This document shows positions 1-9,005 of a DNA stretch of 64,000 nucleotides, piece by piece (position 1 is the first letter of the stretch; the number at the start of each line of letters is the position of its first letter). Origin of the DNA: Spiribacter curvatus (lineage in GTDB: Bacteria > Pseudomonadota > Gammaproteobacteria > Nitrococcales > Nitrococcaceae); the NCBI RefSeq assembly GCF_000485905.1, contig NC_022664.1:1240001-1304000 (forward strand). Reading direction: 5' to 3'. Made by a program: the position numbers and the translations under genes. The notes below the pieces were generated by a model that saw nothing but the letters and a program-made list of their open reading frames with translations, was not told where the DNA came from and did not search any database.

Positions 1-723
1 CGTAAAAATGCCGAGATTATCCGCCTGGAATTCCCGCCCCGTGGACATGACGCGAATCCGGTCTCCTTTACGCAACACACCGTCGAAAATCCGGACCAGA
101 CAGACGACACCCAGATAATTGTCAAACCAGGAGTCGATGATCAGCGCTTTAAGCGGCCCGTCCGGATCGCCCTGCGGGGCCGGCACATGGGCGACCAGCG
201 CCTCAAGCAGATCATCGATACCAACGCCGGTCTTGGCACTGATCGGCACGACCTCCGATCCATCCAGACCGATAATCTCCTCGATCTGCTGGATCACCTG
301 CTCCGGCTCGGCGGAGGGCAGATCGATCTTGTTCAGCACCGGGATCACTTCAAGGTTCTGTTCGACCGCTGTGTAGCAGTTGGCAACGCTCTGAGCCTCC
401 ACACCCTGCGAGGCATCAACGAGCAGGAGCGCCCCTTCGCAGGCATAGAGCGAACGGCTGACCTCGTAGGAGAAGTCCACATGCCCCGGGGTGTCGATGA
501 AGTTGAGCTGGTAGGTCCGACCATCGGCGGCCGTGTAATCGAGCGACACACTCTGCGCCTTGATCGTGATACCCCGCTCACGCTCAAGATCCATGGAATC
601 GAGCATCTGTTCGCTGGATTTCCGGGACTGGTAGTGCGCCGAACGCTCAATCAGCCGGTCCGCAAGCGTCGATTTGCCGTGATCGATGTGCGCGATGATG
701 GAGAAATTTCTGATCTGGTCCAT
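1..723 (-). CDS. lepA: Elongation factor 4 (LepA), N-terminal part, cut by window edge
   Basis: The minus-strand reading frame from the ATG at 723 runs off the left edge and gives 241 residues of a translational GTPase. The protein starts [19 protein letters not shown], so the P-loop AHIDHGKS is at about residues 10-17. The switch I RGIT (near 50), the DTPGH (near 76) and NKID (near 132) motifs are all visible, followed by the start of domain II. This short N-terminus with [16 protein letters not shown] is characteristic of LepA, the ribosome-associated back-translocase-like GTPase. No in-frame start lies upstream that would be more convincing. It follows mucD on the same strand, the usual rpoE-mucD-lepA order. 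The C-terminal half and stop lie outside the window. Confidence 0.95.
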   Translation of the reverse strand, partial: MDQIRNFSIIAHIDHGKSTLADRLIERSAHYQSRKSSEQMLDSMDLERERGITIKAQSVSLDYTAADGRTYQLNFIDTPGHVDFSYEVSRSLYACEGALLLVDASQGVEAQSVANCYTAVEQNLEVIPVLNKIDLPSAEPEQVIQQIEEIIGLDGSEVVPISAKTGVGIDDLLEALVAHVPAPQGDPDGPLKALIIDSWFDNYLGVVCLVRIFDGVLRKGDRIRVMSTGREFQADNLGIFT

Positions 724-834
724 GAGGTCCTGATCCGGCGCTTGCCGGTTGCGGAAACAAATCAGCCGCGGTAGCCCGACGCCACCGCGGCCGTATCGGC
801 GCAACGCCGATCCATTAGCCCTGTACGATACCCA

Positions 835-2289
835 TCACGGTATCCGCAGGGCAAGAAAGCGCTGGCTCTGATCACGCAGGACCAGCAGCGGCACACTCTG
901 CCCCGATTCCAGACCGGCGATGATGTCGTTGAACGAATCAAGGCCATCGATCGGTTCGCGGTTGATCCGGGTGATGACATCACCCGCCTCGATACCCGCT
1001 TCTGCAGCAGGCCCGCCATCGACACCGGCCACGACCAGTCCCATCACATCCTCATCCAGCCCGAGAGCCCCACGACGCTCCGCGTCCAGCGGCTGGACCG
1101 CCATGCCGAGCTCCTCGAACACACCGGGCTGAGCACGGGACTGCTCACTGCTTTCCTCTCCCATGTCCTCAGGCAACTGGGCGAGGGTGACATCGAGCGT
1201 CTCGCGCTCGCCATCGCGCATCACGACCACGGGCACTGTCGATCCAACCGCCGCCTGACCGACCATCGGCGGCAGCGCGCCCGAAGTGGCGACATCATTC
1301 CCGTTGAACTCGACCACGACATCTCCGGGTTCAAGGCCAGCCGCGGCCGCTGGGCTATCCGGCAAAACCTGCGCGACAAGGGCGCCCTCGGGGCGATCCA
1401 TCCCGAACGACTCCGCGAGCTCGCGGGTGACGTCCTGAATGACCACGCCCAGCCAGGCACGACTCACCTCACCGCCGTCGCGAAGCTGATCGGCGACATC
1501 CATGGCGAGCTCAATCGGGATCGCGAAGGAAATGCCCTGAAACCCACCGGAACGGCTGTAAATGTGGGAGTTGACGCCGATCACCTCACCATCGAGGTTG
1601 AACAGCGGTCCGCCCGAATTGCCTGGATTGATGGCAACGTCGGTCTGGAGAAACGGGATGTAGTTCTCCATCGGCAGGCTACGCTGCTTGGCGCTGATGA
1701 TCCCGGCCGTCACTGAATACTCGAACCCGAATGGCGAACCAATCGCGAGCACCCACTCACCGACTTCAATTTCCGAGGATTCCCCGGTTTCGACCGTGGG
1801 CATGTCCTCGCCATCCACCTTGAGCAGCGCCAGGTCCGCACGATCATCCGCTCCCACAAGCTCGGCGGTCATCTGCCGACGGTCATTCAGGCGGACAATG
1901 ATCTCGTTGGCATCCTCAACGACATGATTGTTGGTCAGGATGTAACCATCTTCTGAGATGATGAACCCTGAACCCAATGACTGGGCATCGCGGCGTGGTG
2001 AGCGTTGCCCCTCGTCACCCCCGAAGCGATCCATGAAGTCCCGGAATGGATGCCCTTCCGGCAGATCCTCGGGATCGGGCATGCCGGGCATATCACGCAT
2101 CCCGCCGTGATTGGCCGGTACCGACTGCGTGGTACTGATATTGACCACCGCCGGACTGTTTTCCCGCACCATGTCCGTGAATTCGGGCAGATTCTGCGCG
2201 ACCGCCGCCGTGCTTGCCATCAGCATGGCCGTGGTCAGGATGGCGATGAGCCCGCGGAGCGGACGTAGAGTCGGCATTGGAGTAGACAT
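835..2289 (-). CDS. mucD: DegP/MucD-family periplasmic serine endoprotease
   Basis: This 484-residue protein has a signal peptide (hydrophobic stretch in the first 32 residues, ending AAVAQ). A trypsin-like domain follows with the full triad: His in TNNHVVE, Asp in DDRADLALL and Ser in NPGNSGGPL. Two PDZ domains follow, at roughly residues 280-370 and 390-484. This is the Do/HtrA protease-chaperone layout for periplasmic quality control. It is the fourth gene after rpoE, rseA and rseB, with only a few bases from rseB. That position is that of Pseudomonas mucD, so it probably degrades misfolded envelope proteins and damps the sigma-E response. A longer linker rich in Glu and Arg follows the signal peptide. 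degP or degQ are other possible names. Confidence 0.93.
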   Translation of the reverse strand: MSTPMPTLRPLRGLIAILTTAMLMASTAAVAQNLPEFTDMVRENSPAVVNISTTQSVPANHGGMRDMPGMPDPEDLPEGHPFRDFMDRFGGDEGQRSPRRDAQSLGSGFIISEDGYILTNNHVVEDANEIIVRLNDRRQMTAELVGADDRADLALLKVDGEDMPTVETGESSEIEVGEWVLAIGSPFGFEYSVTAGIISAKQRSLPMENYIPFLQTDVAINPGNSGGPLFNLDGEVIGVNSHIYSRSGGFQGISFAIPIELAMDVADQLRDGGEVSRAWLGVVIQDVTRELAESFGMDRPEGALVAQVLPDSPAAAAGLEPGDVVVEFNGNDVATSGALPPMVGQAAVGSTVPVVVMRDGERETLDVTLAQLPEDMGEESSEQSRAQPGVFEELGMAVQPLDAERRGALGLDEDVMGLVVAGVDGGPAAEAGIEAGDVITRINREPIDGLDSFNDIIAGLESGQSVPLLVLRDQSQRFLALRIP

Positions 2290-2292
2290 AAC

Positions 2293-3324
2293 TTATTGTC
2301 CCGTAGCGTTGCTGTCGCTTGCACGTACCAGTGAGTCTGCGATGCGGCGGACGTTCGCCATCGGTACCTGTCCGACCACCAGGGCCTGGACATTGCCCTG
2401 CGTGCGGGCGTAGATGTTCACGCCGCCCATACTCATGGGCCCCTCGATTCGCTCTGACGCGTCGCGCCGCTCAATATAGACGGACACCGTTGCCATCCCA
2501 TCAGAGAACAGCATGTGGCGAACCGGTGTGCTCCGCTGTGCAAGCATCTGCGCCCAGTCTTTCTCGAGCTCAAAGCCCTCGGGGAGATCGCCCACCGACC
2601 AGTCGGCGTGAACCAGTGCCTGGTCGCCGTCCACGCGCCTGCGGTCGGTGATCTGTTCGAACGATTCGCTGTCATCCGCCAGCACCGGATTCAGTGATTC
2701 CGGATCCAGATCATCGTAGAACTCAAGGTCAACGATCATGAAGCGCTCGACCGGCATGGCATCCTGATCGATGACGTCGGCGCGCAGCACCAGTGCGGTC
2801 TGACGGTCGATCCAGAGCGCATAACCATAACGGAACTGATCGCGGGGGATCAGCCGAATCCGCTGCACGGGCCGGCCTGCAATACGTCCCTCGCCTTCGA
2901 TGTTGAGCCGATACTGTGCATCGAGGCGATCGATCTGATCGGGACCAGGCAGATCAAGCGAGCGGGCCGAGTAGCGCTGGGCGAGCGGCTCAGACGCCGA
3001 TGGCATCAAATAGGTCGTTGAGTCAGCGGTTCGCAGTATTTCGCGCGGCGGGCCGGAGAGCGTCCTGAGCCGTTCACGGAGGGGCGTATTGTCGCCGGCC
3101 TCGCGCCAGAGCCGCAGCGCTTCGATGTGGCTGCCCTGTTCGTAGACGACGTCAGCCACAAAGCTGTGGCTTTCACCTGAGCGGCTCGCCTTTTCGATCC
3201 AGTCCGCGGCGGTCCGGGGCTGTTGTGCAGCCACCTCCGTGACCATGAACGCGAGCACAGCCACCAGCCCGATGTGCCGGCAGACCAACCGGCATAAACC
3301 GACCGGACTAGCGTTCGGCGTCAT
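2293..3324 (-). CDS. rseB: Sigma-E regulator RseB/MucB, periplasmic
   Basis: The protein has about 343 residues, with an N-terminal hydrophobic export segment ending near AAQQ. It has the two-part MucB/RseB architecture: a large lipoprotein-carrier-like domain with segments such as RIRLIPRDQFRYGY and a smaller C-terminal domain ending around VVGQVPMANVRRIADS. RseB binds the periplasmic part of RseA and protects it from DegS cleavage until it senses displaced lipopolysaccharide. I chose the ATG at 3324. A TTG two codons earlier is also in frame. The start overlaps the end of rseA by 17 bases, so translation is probably coupled. It sits between rseA and mucD in the stress operon. Confidence 0.9.
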   Translation of the reverse strand: MTPNASPVGLCRLVCRHIGLVAVLAFMVTEVAAQQPRTAADWIEKASRSGESHSFVADVVYEQGSHIEALRLWREAGDNTPLRERLRTLSGPPREILRTADSTTYLMPSASEPLAQRYSARSLDLPGPDQIDRLDAQYRLNIEGEGRIAGRPVQRIRLIPRDQFRYGYALWIDRQTALVLRADVIDQDAMPVERFMIVDLEFYDDLDPESLNPVLADDSESFEQITDRRRVDGDQALVHADWSVGDLPEGFELEKDWAQMLAQRSTPVRHMLFSDGMATVSVYIERRDASERIEGPMSMGGVNIYARTQGNVQALVVGQVPMANVRRIADSLVRASDSNATGQ

Positions 3325-3898
3325 GACCAATCATTCTGGCCGACTCCAGCGTGCCACCGAGCGCCCGCGTGGCGGTCTGGTCGTTATGATCGATGTAATA
3401 GGGCTGGAGCTGCCGGCGCAGCTGTTCATCCATCGACTCACCGCTTAACGCCGGCTGATCGGCCTGTCCGCCGACGCGCGAGAGCGTCCCCATGGTTGGC
3501 TCCGCGGCGATCTGAACGGTTGAAGTCGCCGCATCGGGCCGGGACGGACCGGAGACCATCGGCCAGGCAACAACCAGCGCGAGCGCCACACTGGCCGCGA
3601 TTGCCACACCCGCAATGGGCTGCACCATGAACGAGGCGCGCTTCCAGTTCGCGGATGACCCGCCTTGCTCACTGCCATGAGCGGCTTCGGCGTCAAGCTG
3701 ATCGCGAACGCGGTCGGCAAGCCCCAGGGCCTCTGGCATGAACTCGTGACGCGCTGCGGCTCCGATCGAGTGGTAACGGGCCAGCGCCTCCCTCAATGCT
3801 GGGTCGGCATCAAGCCGACGTTCCAGAAAACGGCGCTCGTCTCGGCCAAGTTCTCCATCCACATAAGCGGAGAGCTGTTGGTATGTATCGTCCTGCAT
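3308..3898 (-). CDS. rseA: Anti-sigma-E factor RseA/MucA
   Basis: The protein has 196 residues. The N-terminal about 90 residues form the sigma-binding domain, with LSAYVDGELGRDE and a run of acidic and arginine residues (RRFLERRLDADPALREAL), typical of RseA and zinc-free anti-sigma domains. One transmembrane helix follows near residues 95-120 (VAIAASVALALVVAWPM), and then a periplasmic tail of about 75 residues that RseB would bind. A GTG two codons upstream is possible, but the ATG at 3898 has GGGTGA about ten bases before it. The gene starts only a few bases beyond the rpoE stop. It holds RpoE inactive at the inner membrane until regulated proteolysis. Confidence 0.9.
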   Translation of the reverse strand: MQDDTYQQLSAYVDGELGRDERRFLERRLDADPALREALARYHSIGAAARHEFMPEALGLADRVRDQLDAEAAHGSEQGGSSANWKRASFMVQPIAGVAIAASVALALVVAWPMVSGPSRPDAATSTVQIAAEPTMGTLSRVGGQADQPALSGESMDEQLRRQLQPYYIDHNDQTATRALGGTLESARMIGHDAER

Positions 3899-3903
3899 CA
3901 CTG

Positions 3904-4491
3904 TCACCCATCTGTGCCGGATACGAGCGGACGTAGCCGCTTGTCAATTGACTCGCGGGCACGGAATATCCGCGAGCGTACGGTTCCTATCGGGCAGTCC
4001 ATCGCCTCAGCAATCTCCTCATAGGTGAGTCCCTCAAACTCGCGCAGCGTGATCGCGGTGCGCAGGTCATCCGGCAGATCCTCAATCGCGCTCACCACCG
4101 TCTCCTGTACCTGATCACGTTGCGCCAGCGATTCCGGCGACTCCTGATCCTTCAGACGCGACTCGATGTCATATCGTTCAGCGTCCTGGGCATCGATATC
4201 GCTATCGGGAGGCCGCCTGCCCTGCGAGACCAGGTAGTTCTTGGCGGTATTGATCCCGATTCGATAGAGCCATGTGTAGAAGCTGCTGTCGCCACGAAAA
4301 CGGGGCAAGGCCCGATACGCCTTGATGAACGCCTCCTGGGAGACGTCCAGTGCTTCGGCGTGATCGTGTACATAGCGGGATATGAGCTTGACGAGCTTGT
4401 GCTGGTATTTGAGGACCAGCAGGTCAAAGGCTTTCTTATCGCCCGCCTGAACACGCTCTACCAACTCCTTGTCCGCATTAGCGGTACTCAT
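3904..4491 (-). CDS. rpoE: RNA polymerase sigma factor RpoE/AlgU (sigma-E)
   Basis: This 195-residue ECF sigma factor has region 2 (ALDVSQEAFIKAYRAL, then FYTWLYRIGINTAKNYL) and region 4 (LTYEEIAEAMDCPIGTVRSRIFRARE). The VERVQAGDKKAFDLLVLKYQHKLV start aligns well with known RpoE/AlgU proteins, which fixes the ATG. A GGAGGG ribosome-binding site lies six bases before it. It directs the envelope-stress regulon and heads the operon rpoE-rseA-rseB-mucD. A good match to its own promoter consensus lies immediately upstream (see the separate entry), as expected for an autoregulated gene. Confidence 0.96.
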   Translation of the reverse strand: MSTANADKELVERVQAGDKKAFDLLVLKYQHKLVKLISRYVHDHAEALDVSQEAFIKAYRALPRFRGDSSFYTWLYRIGINTAKNYLVSQGRRPPDSDIDAQDAERYDIESRLKDQESPESLAQRDQVQETVVSAIEDLPDDLRTAITLREFEGLTYEEIAEAMDCPIGTVRSRIFRARESIDKRLRPLVSGTDG

Positions 4492-4502
4492 TCACCCTCC
4501 GC

Positions 4503-4529
4503 GTTGACTCGTGAGTCTGGTAGAAGTTC
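4503..4529 (-). promoter_or_regulatory. Candidate sigma-E autoregulatory promoter of rpoE
   Basis: Reading the minus strand, GAACTT (4529-4524) is followed after 16 bases by TCAAC (4507-4503). This resembles the sigma-E consensus GAACTT-N16/17-TCTGA found before rpoE/algU in other gammaproteobacteria. The minus-10 ends only 11 bases before the rpoE ATG. Transcription would therefore start inside or just after the ribosome-binding site and give a nearly leaderless mRNA. That makes the site either unusual or a partial coincidence. Confidence 0.4.
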
Positions 4530-4575
4530 AGGGACGCTGAGAGGCTATCCGATCCCCGGTCAGCCGGCAAACGCA

Positions 4576-5037
4576 TCAGCGGCGGCCCACATCGCGGCGC
4601 AGCCGACGGTGGCCCTCACCACCCAGCGCATCGGCCGGGACGACCAGTGCCCGACGCGGGAACGTACCGCCGAGTGAGAGAACGACGAGCGCCGGCGAAA
4701 CAAAGGCGTCCTCGAGACGCCGACGCTCCTCAGCGCCGTTATTCCGCCACAGGTAGACATCGCCGGATGACAGGACCGCAAACTCGCTGACCGCACCCGG
4801 CCGGCCCGGCCAATGTGACCGGATCGATTCGCCGGCCACAACCAGGGTCAACAGCACGGCCGACCATCGCAGGCCATCCGGTATTCCTGCCGTCAGCGCT
4901 ACCACGCTGATCGTGAACCCGGGAAGTGCCAACAGCAGGATGCGTAGCGTTGGGCTAGGTATGAGTCGATAGACCGGAGACGCCCCGGACTCGGTTGACG
5001 ATGTCGACAAAGGCACCCTCCGTGGGCCTTTCGCCAT
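4576..5037 (-). CDS. ygfX: YgfX/CptA-like small membrane protein
   Basis: The protein has about 153 residues with two closely spaced hydrophobic segments (around LRILLLALPGFTISVVALTA and LRWSAVLLTLVVAGESI). A soluble tail carries basic residues and the WRNNGAEERRRLEDAF and RRLRRD segments. This topology, and the position directly after sdhE, match the YgfX (CptA) family. In E. coli that family is linked to SdhE and was proposed to act on cytoskeletal proteins. Sequence similarity is modest and the name rests partly on context. The start is uncertain: the ATG at 5037 overlaps sdhE by 83 bases, and a GTG at 5016 would shorten the overlap. Confidence 0.65.
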   Translation of the reverse strand: MAKGPRRVPLSTSSTESGASPVYRLIPSPTLRILLLALPGFTISVVALTAGIPDGLRWSAVLLTLVVAGESIRSHWPGRPGAVSEFAVLSSGDVYLWRNNGAEERRRLEDAFVSPALVVLSLGGTFPRRALVVPADALGGEGHRRLRRDVGRR

Positions 5038-5218
5038 TAACCAGCCAGTCAATCAGATGGTCATCCTCACAGGCGAGCAGACGATCGAAATCGGCCCGTC
5101 CATCGGCATCCAATCCTTCCCAACCATCATGCGGCGCCTCCAGAAACCGGGTGAGCAGCCGATCCAGTTCGGTCGTCCCGCGCCGGCACCGCCAGCGCAG
5201 TCTCGACATCTCACTCAT
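4955..5218 (-). CDS. sdhE: FAD assembly factor SdhE
   Basis: The protein is small (87 residues) and starts MSEMSRLRWRCRRGTTELD. It contains the RGxxE motif (RGTTE) that contacts SdhA and is needed for covalent FAD attachment. It also has the acidic helices FDRLLACEDDHLIDWL expected for the SdhE/SDHAF2 fold. The frame is open further upstream, but that part overlaps sdhB and lacks similarity, so the ATG at 5218 is preferred. It lies 14 bases downstream of sdhB, so it is probably the last-but-one gene of the succinate dehydrogenase operon. It supports flavinylation of the SdhA encoded next door. Confidence 0.92.
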   Translation of the reverse strand: MSEMSRLRWRCRRGTTELDRLLTRFLEAPHDGWEGLDADGRADFDRLLACEDDHLIDWLVNGERPTEGAFVDIVNRVRGVSGLSTHT

Positions 5219-5232
5219 GGACCTTCGCCGCC

Positions 5233-6012
5233 CTACTGCCGAGCCACCATGAGGCGCTTGATCTCCGCAATCGCCTTGGCCGGGTTGAGCCCCTTGGGAC
5301 AGGCGGAAGCGCAGTTCATGATTGTGTGGCAACGATAGAGCTTGAACGCATCATCAAGATCGTCCAGGCGACCTGCGGTGTCCTCGTCGCGACTGTCGGC
5401 AATCCAGCGATAGGCCTGCAGCAGCACCGCGGGGCCAAGGTAGCGATCCGGATTCCACCAGTAGCTCGGGCACGACGTCTGGCAGCAGGCGCAGAGGATG
5501 CACTCGTAAAGACCGTCCAGTTCTTCACGGTCTTCCGGACTCTGAAGACGCTCGCGATCCGGTGGCGTGGGCGTCTCAGTGCGCAGCCACGGCCGGATGG
5601 ACGCATACTGGGCATAAAAGTGCGTCATATCCGGCACCAGATCTTTGACGACGCGCATCGACGGGAGCGGATAAATCCGAACGTCGCCGTCGATTTCATC
5701 AATGGACTGGATGCACGCCAGCGTGTTGCGACCATCGATATTCATCGCGCAGGACCCGCAGATTCCCTCGCGGCAGGAACGCCGGAAGGTCAGCGTCGGG
5801 TCGATCTCGTTTTTAATCTTCACCAGGGCATCGAGCACCATCGGCCCGCAGCTGTCCAGATCCACCTCGTAGGTGTCCAGACGTGGGTTCTGGCCACCGT
5901 CCGGCTCCCAGCGATAGACCTTGAACGTGCGGGTGTTGTCGACCCCGGTCGGAGCGGCGTAGTGCTCGCCCTTCTGGATTCTCGAATTGGGGGGCAATAT
6001 GAACTGGGCCAT
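5233..6012 (-). CDS. sdhB: Succinate dehydrogenase iron-sulfur subunit
   Basis: This 259-residue protein has a plant-type [2Fe-2S] domain with CREGICGSC and a later Cys in NTLACIQ. Two further cysteine clusters follow: [12 protein letters not shown] for [4Fe-4S] and [15 protein letters not shown] for [3Fe-4S]. SdhB passes electrons from the SdhA flavin to ubiquinone at the SdhCD membrane anchor in the TCA cycle and respiratory chain. The start ATG at 6012 has AGGAGAG upstream. The gene follows sdhA after 18 bases and precedes sdhE. Confidence 0.97.
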   Translation of the reverse strand: MAQFILPPNSRIQKGEHYAAPTGVDNTRTFKVYRWEPDGGQNPRLDTYEVDLDSCGPMVLDALVKIKNEIDPTLTFRRSCREGICGSCAMNIDGRNTLACIQSIDEIDGDVRIYPLPSMRVVKDLVPDMTHFYAQYASIRPWLRTETPTPPDRERLQSPEDREELDGLYECILCACCQTSCPSYWWNPDRYLGPAVLLQAYRWIADSRDEDTAGRLDDLDDAFKLYRCHTIMNCASACPKGLNPAKAIAEIKRLMVARQ

Positions 6013-6030
6013 GGCAAATCTCTCCTGGAG

Positions 6031-7818
6031 TCAGTACACGCGCTTCTTCGGGGGAATGACTTCCATCTCGTCCGTCAGCGTTGTCATGTGTACCGGCCGG
6101 TAATCAAGCTGAACGTCACCACTCTCCTGCAGCCAGGAGACCGTGTGCTTCATCCAGCTTTCGTCATCACGCTCGCTGTAATCCTCACGGGCATGCGCTC
6201 CGCGGCTTTCCTGACGGTTGAGCGCCGAGTCCATGCTGACCACAGCGTTACCGAGCAGGTTCTCGAGCTCCAGCGTCTCGACGAGGTCGGTATTCCAGAT
6301 CAGCGAGCGATCGGAAAGCTTCACGTCATCGAGCATGGCGTGGACCTCATGAATCCGTGAGTGCCCCGTGGCAAGGGTCTCATCGGTGCGGAAGACGGCC
6401 GAGTATTCCTGCATGGTCTTTTGCATGTGCTCACGGATATCCGCCGTCGGATGACTGCCATCGGCATGGCGCAGCCGGTCAAGACGACTCACCGCATAGT
6501 CAGCACTATCGGCCGGCAGCGGCTTATGCTCGCCGGTCTCCGCAACGATCTCCGCCGCCCGGATCGCAGCGGCACGGCCGAACACCACCAGGTCAAGCAG
6601 TGAGTTGGACCCGAGCCGGTTGGCGCCATGCACCGAGATGCAGCCGGCCTCACCAATCGCCATCAGACCGGGCACCACGGCATCGGGATCACCGTCCCGC
6701 GGTGCAACCACCTCAGCCCGATAATTGGTCGGGATTCCGCCCATGTTGTAATGCACCGTCGGGAGAACCGGTATCGGCGACTTCGTCACGTCGACACCCG
6801 CGAAGATCTTGGCTGTCTCGGCGATACCCGGCAGCCGCTGATTGATCACATCCGGGCCCAGATGCTCGAGATGCAGGTGGATGTGATCGGCGTTCGGGCC
6901 AACGCCGCGGCCCTCGCGGATTTCCACCGTCATCGAGCGTGACACCACATCACGCGAGGCAAGATCCTTGGCGTTGGGTGCGTAGCGTTCCATGAAGCGC
7001 TCGCCGTCGGCATTGGTCAGATAGCCTCCCTCGCCCCGAACACCCTCGGTGATCAGGCAACCAGCGCCGTAGACACCGGTGGGATGGAACTGAGTGAACT
7101 CCATGTCCTGTAGCGGCAGTCCGGCCCGCAGGACCATGCCTCCGCCATCACCGGTGCAGGTATGCGCCGATGTGCAGGAGAACCAGGCCCGGCCATAGCC
7201 GCCCGTCGCCAGCACCACAATGTGCGCCCGGAAGCGGTGGATCCTGCCAGTCGCGAGCTCAAGGGCGATCACGCCCCGGCAGGCACCATTCTCCATGATC
7301 AGATCGAGTGCGAAGAACTCAATATGGAAATCGGCGGAATGGGCCATCGACTGCTGATAGAGCGTATGCAGGATGGCATGGCCAGTCCGGTCGGCCGCCG
7401 CACAGGTCCGCTGCGCCGTCCCTTCGCCATAACGCGTCGTCATGCCGCCGAAGGGCCGCTGGTAAATCTTGCCTTCCTCGGTCCGCGAAAAGGGCACGCC
7501 GTAGTGCTCGAGCTCGATGATCGCCGGGATGGCCTCCCGGCACATGTACTCGATGGCATCCTGATCGCCGAGCCAGTCTGACCCCTTGATCGTGTCGTAG
7601 GCATGCCAGCGCCAGTCGTCCTCACCCATGTTGCCAAGCGCGGCGCTCACGCCACCCTGCGCAGCGACGGTGTGGCTCCGGGTCGGGAAGACCTTGGTCA
7701 CACAGGCGGTCTTGAGCCCTTTGGTGGCCATGCCGAAAGTCGCTCGCAGGCCAGCGCCACCGGCGCCCACCACCACAACGTCGTAACTATGATCGATAAT
7801 CTCGTAATCGGTGCTCAT
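6031..7818 (-). CDS. sdhA: Succinate dehydrogenase flavoprotein subunit
   Basis: This protein has about 595 residues. The FAD-binding [13 protein letters not shown] is near residue 15. The [10 protein letters not shown] segment carries the histidine that takes covalent FAD. The [21 protein letters not shown] region and the C-terminal [19 protein letters not shown] belong to the catalytic dicarboxylate site. It oxidises succinate to fumarate as part of complex II. I set the start at MSTDYEI (7818), which has GGAGG about eight bases upstream. A seven-codon longer frame exists but overlaps sdhD. SdhE, encoded downstream, would attach its FAD. Confidence 0.97.
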   Translation of the reverse strand: MSTDYEIIDHSYDVVVVGAGGAGLRATFGMATKGLKTACVTKVFPTRSHTVAAQGGVSAALGNMGEDDWRWHAYDTIKGSDWLGDQDAIEYMCREAIPAIIELEHYGVPFSRTEEGKIYQRPFGGMTTRYGEGTAQRTCAAADRTGHAILHTLYQQSMAHSADFHIEFFALDLIMENGACRGVIALELATGRIHRFRAHIVVLATGGYGRAWFSCTSAHTCTGDGGGMVLRAGLPLQDMEFTQFHPTGVYGAGCLITEGVRGEGGYLTNADGERFMERYAPNAKDLASRDVVSRSMTVEIREGRGVGPNADHIHLHLEHLGPDVINQRLPGIAETAKIFAGVDVTKSPIPVLPTVHYNMGGIPTNYRAEVVAPRDGDPDAVVPGLMAIGEAGCISVHGANRLGSNSLLDLVVFGRAAAIRAAEIVAETGEHKPLPADSADYAVSRLDRLRHADGSHPTADIREHMQKTMQEYSAVFRTDETLATGHSRIHEVHAMLDDVKLSDRSLIWNTDLVETLELENLLGNAVVSMDSALNRQESRGAHAREDYSERDDESWMKHTVSWLQESGDVQLDYRPVHMTTLTDEMEVIPPKKRVY

Positions 7819-7822
7819 CCAG

Positions 7823-8203
7823 TCAGCCTCCGAACGCAATCTTGAGTAGGGCGAAAATCGCCGAGACGGCCAGCAGGGCGGCGAGGAAACGCACGCCGGT
7901 GACCACCGCGAGCCTCACCCCCTTGTGACTGACGTAGTCCTCGAGCACCACCTGCAGGCCAAGTGAGGCGTGGTAGAACAGGACGCCAAAGGCAATGACC
8001 AGCATGACCGTGTTAACCGGGTTGCCAAGCCACGCCACGGTGCCTTCGTATCCGCCACCCGTGTGCGTCGCGAGGCCGACCACCAGCCAGAGCATCAGCG
8101 GCACCATGGCCACCGCGCTCAGCCGCTGCATCCACCAATGGGAGGCGCCGTGATGAGAGGCGCCCAGGCCCTGAGCGTGTTTGAGGGGAGTCCGGTAATC
8201 CAT
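7823..8203 (-). CDS. sdhD: Succinate dehydrogenase membrane anchor subunit SdhD
   Basis: The protein has 126 residues and three predicted transmembrane helices (around [36 protein letters not shown] and [17 protein letters not shown]). The histidine in [16 protein letters not shown] is the expected axial ligand of the shared haem b. The reading frame continues 41 codons upstream into sdhC, but [17 protein letters not shown] with GGAGCAAAGCA before it is the normal start. It lies 11 bases after sdhC. Confidence 0.93.
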   Translation of the reverse strand: MDYRTPLKHAQGLGASHHGASHWWMQRLSAVAMVPLMLWLVVGLATHTGGGYEGTVAWLGNPVNTVMLVIAFGVLFYHASLGLQVVLEDYVSHKGVRLAVVTGVRFLAALLAVSAIFALLKIAFGG

Positions 8204-8214
8204 TGCTTTGCTCC

Positions 8215-8595
8215 TCAGACCAGGGCGATGAGCCAGGCGAACAATGTGAGCACGGCAGCTGCACCGATGGCGGCCTGGCCGGAGCGCTGTGCCGTTTTCA
8301 GATCGAACCCGTAGCCGACGTCCCACACCAGGTGCCGGATGCCATTACACAGGTGGTAGAACAGCACGAACGTCCACAGGAAGATCAGTGCCTGAACCGG
8401 CAGACTGCTGAGAATCGCATTCGCCGTTGCGTACGCCTCGGGGCCGGCGGCCGCGGCAATCACCCAGTAGACAAGGACCAGTGCGCCGCCCGAGAGCAGG
8501 ACACCACTGATGCGGTGACTGATTGAGGTCAGCGCGGTGAACGGTAGTCGGTAGACTTGCAGGTGCGGCGAAAGGGGACGGTTATCCGAACTCAT
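8215..8595 (-). CDS. sdhC: Succinate dehydrogenase cytochrome b556 subunit SdhC
   Basis: The protein has 126 residues, starting MSSDNRPLSPHLQVYRLP, a standard SdhC opening, with ISHRISGVLL in the first helix. Three membrane helices are visible. The FYHLCNGIRHLVWDVG segment carries the haem-ligand histidine and the arginine/histidine pair near the quinone site. It is the first gene of sdhCDAB-sdhE. A candidate sigma-70 promoter lies about 35 bases upstream. Confidence 0.95.
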   Translation of the reverse strand: MSSDNRPLSPHLQVYRLPFTALTSISHRISGVLLSGGALVLVYWVIAAAAGPEAYATANAILSSLPVQALIFLWTFVLFYHLCNGIRHLVWDVGYGFDLKTAQRSGQAAIGAAAVLTLFAWLIALV

Positions 8596-8629
8596 CTCAG
8601 CGCTCTCCAGGAGGTGGCCTGTGATTGGA

Positions 8630-8657
8630 ATTATTCCCGTAAATTACGCTCAAGCAA
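8630..8657 (-). promoter_or_regulatory. Candidate sigma-70 promoter for the sdh operon
   Basis: On the minus strand TTGCTT (8657-8652) is separated by 16 bases from AATAAT (8635-8630), in an AT-rich patch just before sdhC. It is the best match in the interval between the DUF1674-like gene and sdhC. The minus-35 is degenerate, so confidence is limited. Confidence 0.4.
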
Positions 8658-8704
8658 CGTTTCGCGCAATATCGCGGCAGTGCAGCAAAGCGAATCACTG
8701 GCAC

Positions 8705-8911
8705 TCAGAAATCGGTGCAGCGGCCGTTGCTTTCCCAGTCGCCATAGCGCGTCGGCTCGGGGCCGCGATTGCCGCCGACTTCCCGCGGCCAGGTCTCCGG
8801 GCGCTGCCAGTCGACGGCCTCGCTGTCGGCGACATCCGTCCCTTCGGGCTGGTCGGCGGGCTCAGGGACAGCGTCAGGATCGTGGTTCTTTTCCGGATAC
8901 TGATCAGTCAT
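8705..8911 (-). CDS. DUF1674 / SDHAF4-like succinate dehydrogenase assembly factor
   Basis: This small acidic protein (68 residues) ends in GGNRGPEPTRYGDWESNGRCTDF. The GPEPTRYGDWExxGRCxDF tail is the hallmark of the DUF1674 family, whose eukaryotic member SDHAF4 binds flavinylated SdhA and prepares it for assembly with SdhB. The N-terminal half is low-complexity and rich in Asp, Glu and Pro. The ATG at 8911 has GGAG about ten bases upstream. A GTG three codons earlier is also in frame. It lies immediately upstream of sdhC on the same strand, about 110 bases away, which fits a role in complex II assembly. I infer the function from the family and the location. Confidence 0.85.
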   Translation of the reverse strand: MTDQYPEKNHDPDAVPEPADQPEGTDVADSEAVDWQRPETWPREVGGNRGPEPTRYGDWESNGRCTDF

Positions 8912-9005
8912 CGGTTTCACTCCAGGTACACGGGATAGGCGTCAAATGTCATCCTGTATGACAGTCGAGACGGTCATTCTATCCGCCCCCAGCTCGGAGC
9001 CGACC

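Noticed and set aside
5326-6360. Long plus-strand open frame (344 codons) antisense to sdhB/sdhA
   Set aside because: It lies inside two clearly real genes on the opposite strand and shows no family motif. Long antisense frames are expected in GC-rich coding DNA.
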